This document shows positions 7,256 through 9,441 of a stretch of DNA of 9,441 nt, one piece after another; within the stretch, counting starts at the first letter, position 1; each line of letters opens with the position of its first letter. Made by a program: the position numbers and the translations under genes. Source of the stretch: Desulfobacterales bacterium (GTDB taxonomy: Bacteria > Desulfobacterota > Desulfobacteria > Desulfobacterales > Desulfosalsimonadaceae); contig JAGTVF010000360.1 in NCBI GenBank assembly GCA_018224315.1, positions 1 to 9,441 on the forward strand, in the 5' to 3' direction. Under the pieces are notes generated by a model that saw nothing but the letters and a program-made list of their open reading frames with translations, had not been told where the DNA came from and ran no database searches.

Positions 7256-7273
7256 GCTTCCGCAGGTTAACAA
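7245..7273 (-). promoter_or_regulatory. Candidate sigma70-type promoter for the peroxiredoxin-lip-suc run
   Basis: On the minus strand, TTGTTA (7268-7273) and TACCAT (7245-7250) are separated by 17 bp; each matches the consensus at four of six positions. Transcription would begin near 7238, giving a leader of about 40 nt before the ATG. It is the best candidate seen for driving the six-gene run, but was judged by eye only. Confidence 0.35.
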
Positions 7274-7281
7274 AAAACAAT

Positions 7282-7312
7282 AAGACAGGCCGGATCTCCG
7301 GACAGCCGTCTT
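7282..7312 (-). terminator. Hairpin followed by a T-rich run on the minus strand (possible terminator or leader structure)
   Basis: AAGAC (7282-7286) pairs with GTCTT (7308-7312) and GGC (7288-7290) with GCC (7305-7307), leaving one bulged A and an internal segment that is itself near-palindromic (CCGGATCTCCGG, 7290-7301). Read on the minus strand, the stem is followed by ATTGTTTTTTG, resembling an intrinsic terminator. No minus-strand gene ends here, so it may instead block antisense read-through or be coincidental. Confidence 0.3.
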
Positions 7313-7321
7313 CTTACTCCT

Positions 7322-7356
7322 CGTTACCCGTTACCTGTCACCTGTCATCCGTCCCC
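7322..7356. repeat. Five tandem degenerate heptamers, consensus YGTYACC
   Basis: Consecutive seven-base units are CGTTACC, CGTTACC, TGTCACC, TGTCATC and CGTCCCC. The first two are identical and later ones diverge stepwise. The array lies between the two candidate promoters, outside any gene. It looks like a short non-coding minisatellite; function is unknown. Confidence 0.7.
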
Positions 7357-7372
7357 TCCTGTATCTTGCGGG

Positions 7373-7401
7373 TTGACTTTATGACGGCCGGGTGCTAAAA
7401 A
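7373..7401 (+). promoter_or_regulatory. Candidate promoter for tRNA-Leu and ugd
   Basis: TTGACT (7373-7378, five of six consensus positions) and TAAAAA (7396-7401, four of six) are 17 bp apart. Transcription would begin near 7408, leaving a leader of about 110 nt before the tRNA, which is long. The same promoter could drive ugd, since no other is evident between the tRNA and ugd. Confidence 0.4.
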
Positions 7402-7520
7402 TCCACGAATTAAACGTCTCCGTTTGGTTTTATGGTTTCCGGGTTTGCATCTGTTTTACATACCGTATTTGCAGAACAGCCCCCTAAAACCATTGAGCAG
7501 CCTCGCAGATTCAACCCTGT

Positions 7521-7609
7521 GCCTGGGTGGCGGAACAGGTAGACGCAAGGGACTTAAAATCCCTTGGGGCATAGTCCCCGTACGAGTTCGATTCTCGTCC
7601 CAGGCACCA
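7521..7609 (+). tRNA. tRNA-Leu, anticodon UAA, CCA encoded
   Basis: The acceptor stem GCCTGGG (7521-7527) pairs perfectly with CCCAGGC (7599-7605), followed by discriminator A and an encoded CCA (7607-7609). The anticodon stem AGGGA/TCCCT (7548-7552 and 7560-7564) encloses loop CTTAAAA, placing anticodon TAA at 7555-7557. A long variable arm with a GGGG/CCCC stem marks a class II tRNA, and the T arm is ACGAG-TTCGATT-CTCGT. All arms are intact. The gene lies 38 bp before ugd on the same strand. Confidence 0.98.
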
Positions 7610-7647
7610 GTCAAAGCAGAACATTTCAGGACAAAAGGGCCGAAAAC

Positions 7648-9003
7648 ATGAACGTATGTATTGTGGGAACCGGGTATGTGGGGTTGGTAACAGCCGCCTG
7701 TTTGGCTGAAACCGGAAATCATGCCTTTTGCGTGGATATCAACGACGGGGTTATCCAGCGGCTGAAAAAAGGCGATGTTCACATCTTCGAGCCCGGCCTG
7801 GAAGAGCTGGTCCAGCGCAACCTGGCAGAAGAGCGCCTGGTGTTTACCACCTCGCTCAAAGACGCCATGGCCCACGCCAACCTGATTTTTTCCTGCGTTG
7901 GCACCCCGTCCATGGAAGACGGCTCCTGTGATCTTTCCGCTGTATACCGGGTGGCCGAACAGGTGGGCGACAACATGGAAGATCACAAAATCGTGGTCAA
8001 CAAGTCAACAGTGCCGGTGGGCACGGCCGACCGGGTTAGGGAAATCATTTCACAGCGGCTTGCCGCCCGGGGGGTTTCCCTTGATTTTGACGTGGTTTCC
8101 AATCCCGAGTTTTTAAAGGAAGGCGATGCGGTCAGCGACTTTATGAAGCCCGACCGGATCATTATCGGCACGGACAGTCCTGAAGTGGCGCAGTTGATGG
8201 AAAATCTGTATGAGCCCTATGCCAGAAGCCGGGACAAATTAATCCTTATGAGCCCGAAAAGCGCGGAGATGACCAAGTATGCGGCCAACTGCATGCTGGC
8301 CACCAAAATTTCGTTTATCAATGAAATCGCCAATATTTGCGAAAAGGTGGGGGCGGATGTGCGCGATGTGCGTGCAGGCATCGGCTCTGATCACCGCATC
8401 GGCTATCATTTCATCTATCCCGGGGTGGGCTACGGGGGGTCTTGTTTTCCAAAGGATGTCACGGCCCTGATTCATACAGCCGGGGACCTGGGCTATGTTC
8501 CCGAAGTGCTCAAAGCGGTGGACAATGTCAACAACCGTCAGAGACAGATGGTTGCGCGCAAGGTTCAAACCTTTTTTGAACCCGCCGGCGGGGTTTCCGG
8601 CCGGGTCCTGGCGGTGTGGGGCCTGTCGTTTAAGGCAAATACCGACGACATCCGCCATTCACCGGCAATCGATATTGTCAACGAACTGAGCCGTGCGGGT
8701 ATGCAGATCCGGGCCTTTGACCCGGCGGCCGGCCAGAATGCAAAGCAAATGTTTGCCAACAGCGATAATGTCTCTGTGGGAGACAAGCAATATGAAATCC
8801 TTGACGGCGCCGACGCCCTGGCCGTGCTCACCGACTGGCACCAGTTCCGGAATCCGGATTTTTCCGGAATTGAAAAGCGTCTGAAAAATCCGGTGATCTT
8901 TGACGCCAGAAATCTCTACAACACCGATCTCATTGTCCGGCACAATTTTACCTGCATCCGCACCGGCCGGCCGGATATCATTGCCGGGCCCTCGCCCCGT
9001 TAA
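7648..9003 (+). CDS. ugd: UDP-glucose 6-dehydrogenase
   Basis: Oxidises UDP-glucose to UDP-glucuronate with two NAD+, supplying uronic acid precursors for capsule, exopolysaccharide or lipopolysaccharide. The 451-residue protein begins directly with the Rossmann motif VGTGYVGL (6-13). Conserved segments follow: SCVGTPS (82-88), NKSTVPVGT (118-126), SNPEFLKEGDAV (151-162), KYAANCMLATKISFINE (210-226), and the catalytic GYGGSCFPKD (261-270) with nucleophile Cys266 and Asp270. The C-terminal UDP-binding half has GLSFKANTDDIRHSP (325-339). The frame stays open upstream to 7564, but that would run into the tRNA, so the ATG at 7648 is chosen; AAGGG lies nine bases upstream. No polysaccharide genes are visible alongside. 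Related UDP-sugar dehydrogenases share this fold, but length and motifs fit the UDP-glucose enzyme best. Confidence 0.95.
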   Translation: MNVCIVGTGYVGLVTAACLAETGNHAFCVDINDGVIQRLKKGDVHIFEPGLEELVQRNLAEERLVFTTSLKDAMAHANLIFSCVGTPSMEDGSCDLSAVYRVAEQVGDNMEDHKIVVNKSTVPVGTADRVREIISQRLAARGVSLDFDVVSNPEFLKEGDAVSDFMKPDRIIIGTDSPEVAQLMENLYEPYARSRDKLILMSPKSAEMTKYAANCMLATKISFINEIANICEKVGADVRDVRAGIGSDHRIGYHFIYPGVGYGGSCFPKDVTALIHTAGDLGYVPEVLKAVDNVNNRQRQMVARKVQTFFEPAGGVSGRVLAVWGLSFKANTDDIRHSPAIDIVNELSRAGMQIRAFDPAAGQNAKQMFANSDNVSVGDKQYEILDGADALAVLTDWHQFRNPDFSGIEKRLKNPVIFDARNLYNTDLIVRHNFTCIRTGRPDIIAGPSPR

Positions 9004-9109
9004 AACGCAAAAAGACGCTGTTCATGGGGGCATTGGAAGGTCCTCCCGGATGGCCGGATCAATCCTGAAAATTTTATAACGCATGCATTGACAAAGGAAC
9101 GACATTTCA

Positions 9110-9441
9110 ATGGAGCTCTCTGATCAGCAGAAAGCCGCTGTCAAACATATCGGTCCGGCACTGGTGGTGGCCGGGGCCGGGTCGGGCAAAACCCGCACCC
9201 TGACGGCCAAGGTGGCCCATTTGATCGATCTGAACTACCGCCCGGAGCGGATTTTGGCCATTACCTTTACCAACAAAGCCGCAGATGAAATGAAACGCCG
9301 GCTCACGGAACTCACCGGCCTTGGCATGGAGCGGTTTCCCTGGGTGCGCACCTATCACTCCGCCTGTTTCCGGATTCTGCGGGAGCACTGCCGGCTGCTG
9401 GGATATGAGCCCCCGCTGCAGATCTATTCCGATTATCAGCA
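9110..9441 (+). CDS. UvrD/PcrA/Rep-type superfamily 1 DNA helicase, N-terminal 110 codons, cut by window edge
   Basis: A 3'-5' DNA helicase or translocase of the UvrD/Rep family, acting in repair or replication restart. Visible are the Q-motif-like start LSDQQKAAV (3-11), the Walker A ATP-binding motif AGAGSGKT (21-28), motif Ia in ITFTNKAADEMKRR (51-64), and motif Ib-like RTYHSACFRILRE (80-92). The aromatic TYHS/TFHS pattern is typical of the family. Later motifs, needed to distinguish UvrD, PcrA and Rep, lie beyond the right edge, so no symbol is given. The start ATG has AAAGGA 11 bases upstream, a rather long spacing. The 106 bp between ugd and this gene shows no convincing terminator, so co-transcription with ugd is possible though functionally unrelated. 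Confidence 0.93.
   Translation, partial: MELSDQQKAAVKHIGPALVVAGAGSGKTRTLTAKVAHLIDLNYRPERILAITFTNKAADEMKRRLTELTGLGMERFPWVRTYHSACFRILREHCRLLGYEPPLQIYSDYQ

Larger units (their letters stand above)
7197..7520. other. Divergent intergenic region between the peroxiredoxin gene and tRNA-Leu
   Basis: This 324-bp stretch has no convincing gene. Short frames crossing it lack ribosome sites and recognisable protein features. It contains the candidate minus-strand promoter and palindrome near 7245-7273, a hairpin at 7282-7312, heptamer repeats at 7322-7356 and a candidate plus-strand promoter at 7373-7401. From about 7402 to 7520 I see only a leader to the tRNA with no clear structure. Confidence 0.7.

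Noticed and set aside
7521..7609. tRNA 3' end as an integration (att) site
   Set aside because: No duplicated tRNA 3' segment, integrase gene or mobile element is present in the window.
7564..7647. N-terminal extension of ugd beginning at 7564
   Set aside because: It would be translated from inside tRNA-Leu, and the protein starting at 7648 opens directly with the conserved Rossmann strand.
9088..9093. TTGACA as a -35 box for the helicase gene
   Set aside because: With normal spacing the -10 box would fall beyond the start codon at 9110.
9004..9109. Intrinsic terminator after ugd
   Set aside because: Only a short CCGG/CCGG stem is possible and no T run follows it.

Overview
The window reads as part of a moderately GC-rich bacterial chromosome. 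A selenocysteine-type peroxiredoxin beside genes for a complete 2-oxoglutarate dehydrogenase complex suggests a Desulfobacterota (former deltaproteobacterial) genome, where selenoproteins are common. That assignment is an inference from gene content and protein style, not from a marker gene.

Positions 7196 to 1 hold one compact minus-strand gene run: Sec-peroxiredoxin, lipB, lipA, sucA (E1), sucB (E2) and lpdA (E3, cut by the window edge). Gaps are 1 to 47 bp and lipB overlaps lipA by 29 bp, so the run looks like one operon. It encodes the 2-oxoglutarate dehydrogenase complex together with both enzymes needed to attach octanoate to the E2 lipoyl domain and convert it to lipoate.

The most notable gene is the first one. 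An apparently truncated 82-codon frame stops at a TGA (6948-6950), yet the same frame continues without a stop for 131 more sense codons. Read through, it is a full-length 214-residue AhpC/TSA-type peroxiredoxin-like protein whose active site is G-G-W-U-P-F-C-N, with TGA exactly where relatives have cysteine. Directly after the TGA lies a predicted bacterial SECIS hairpin with a single bulged U 17 nt from the start of the UGA and a G-containing apical loop. A conventional gene caller would split or truncate this gene.

The 324-bp divergent spacer (7197-7520) holds candidate promoters in both directions, an 11-bp palindrome on the candidate minus-strand -10 box, a hairpin, and a run of five degenerate heptamers. 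It is followed on the plus strand by tRNA-Leu(UAA), then ugd (UDP-glucose 6-dehydrogenase) only 38 bp downstream, and finally the first 110 codons of a UvrD/Rep-type helicase, cut by the right edge.

The main biological idea to follow up is whether the Sec-peroxiredoxin works with the lipoyl groups and E3 encoded behind it. That is inference from gene order.
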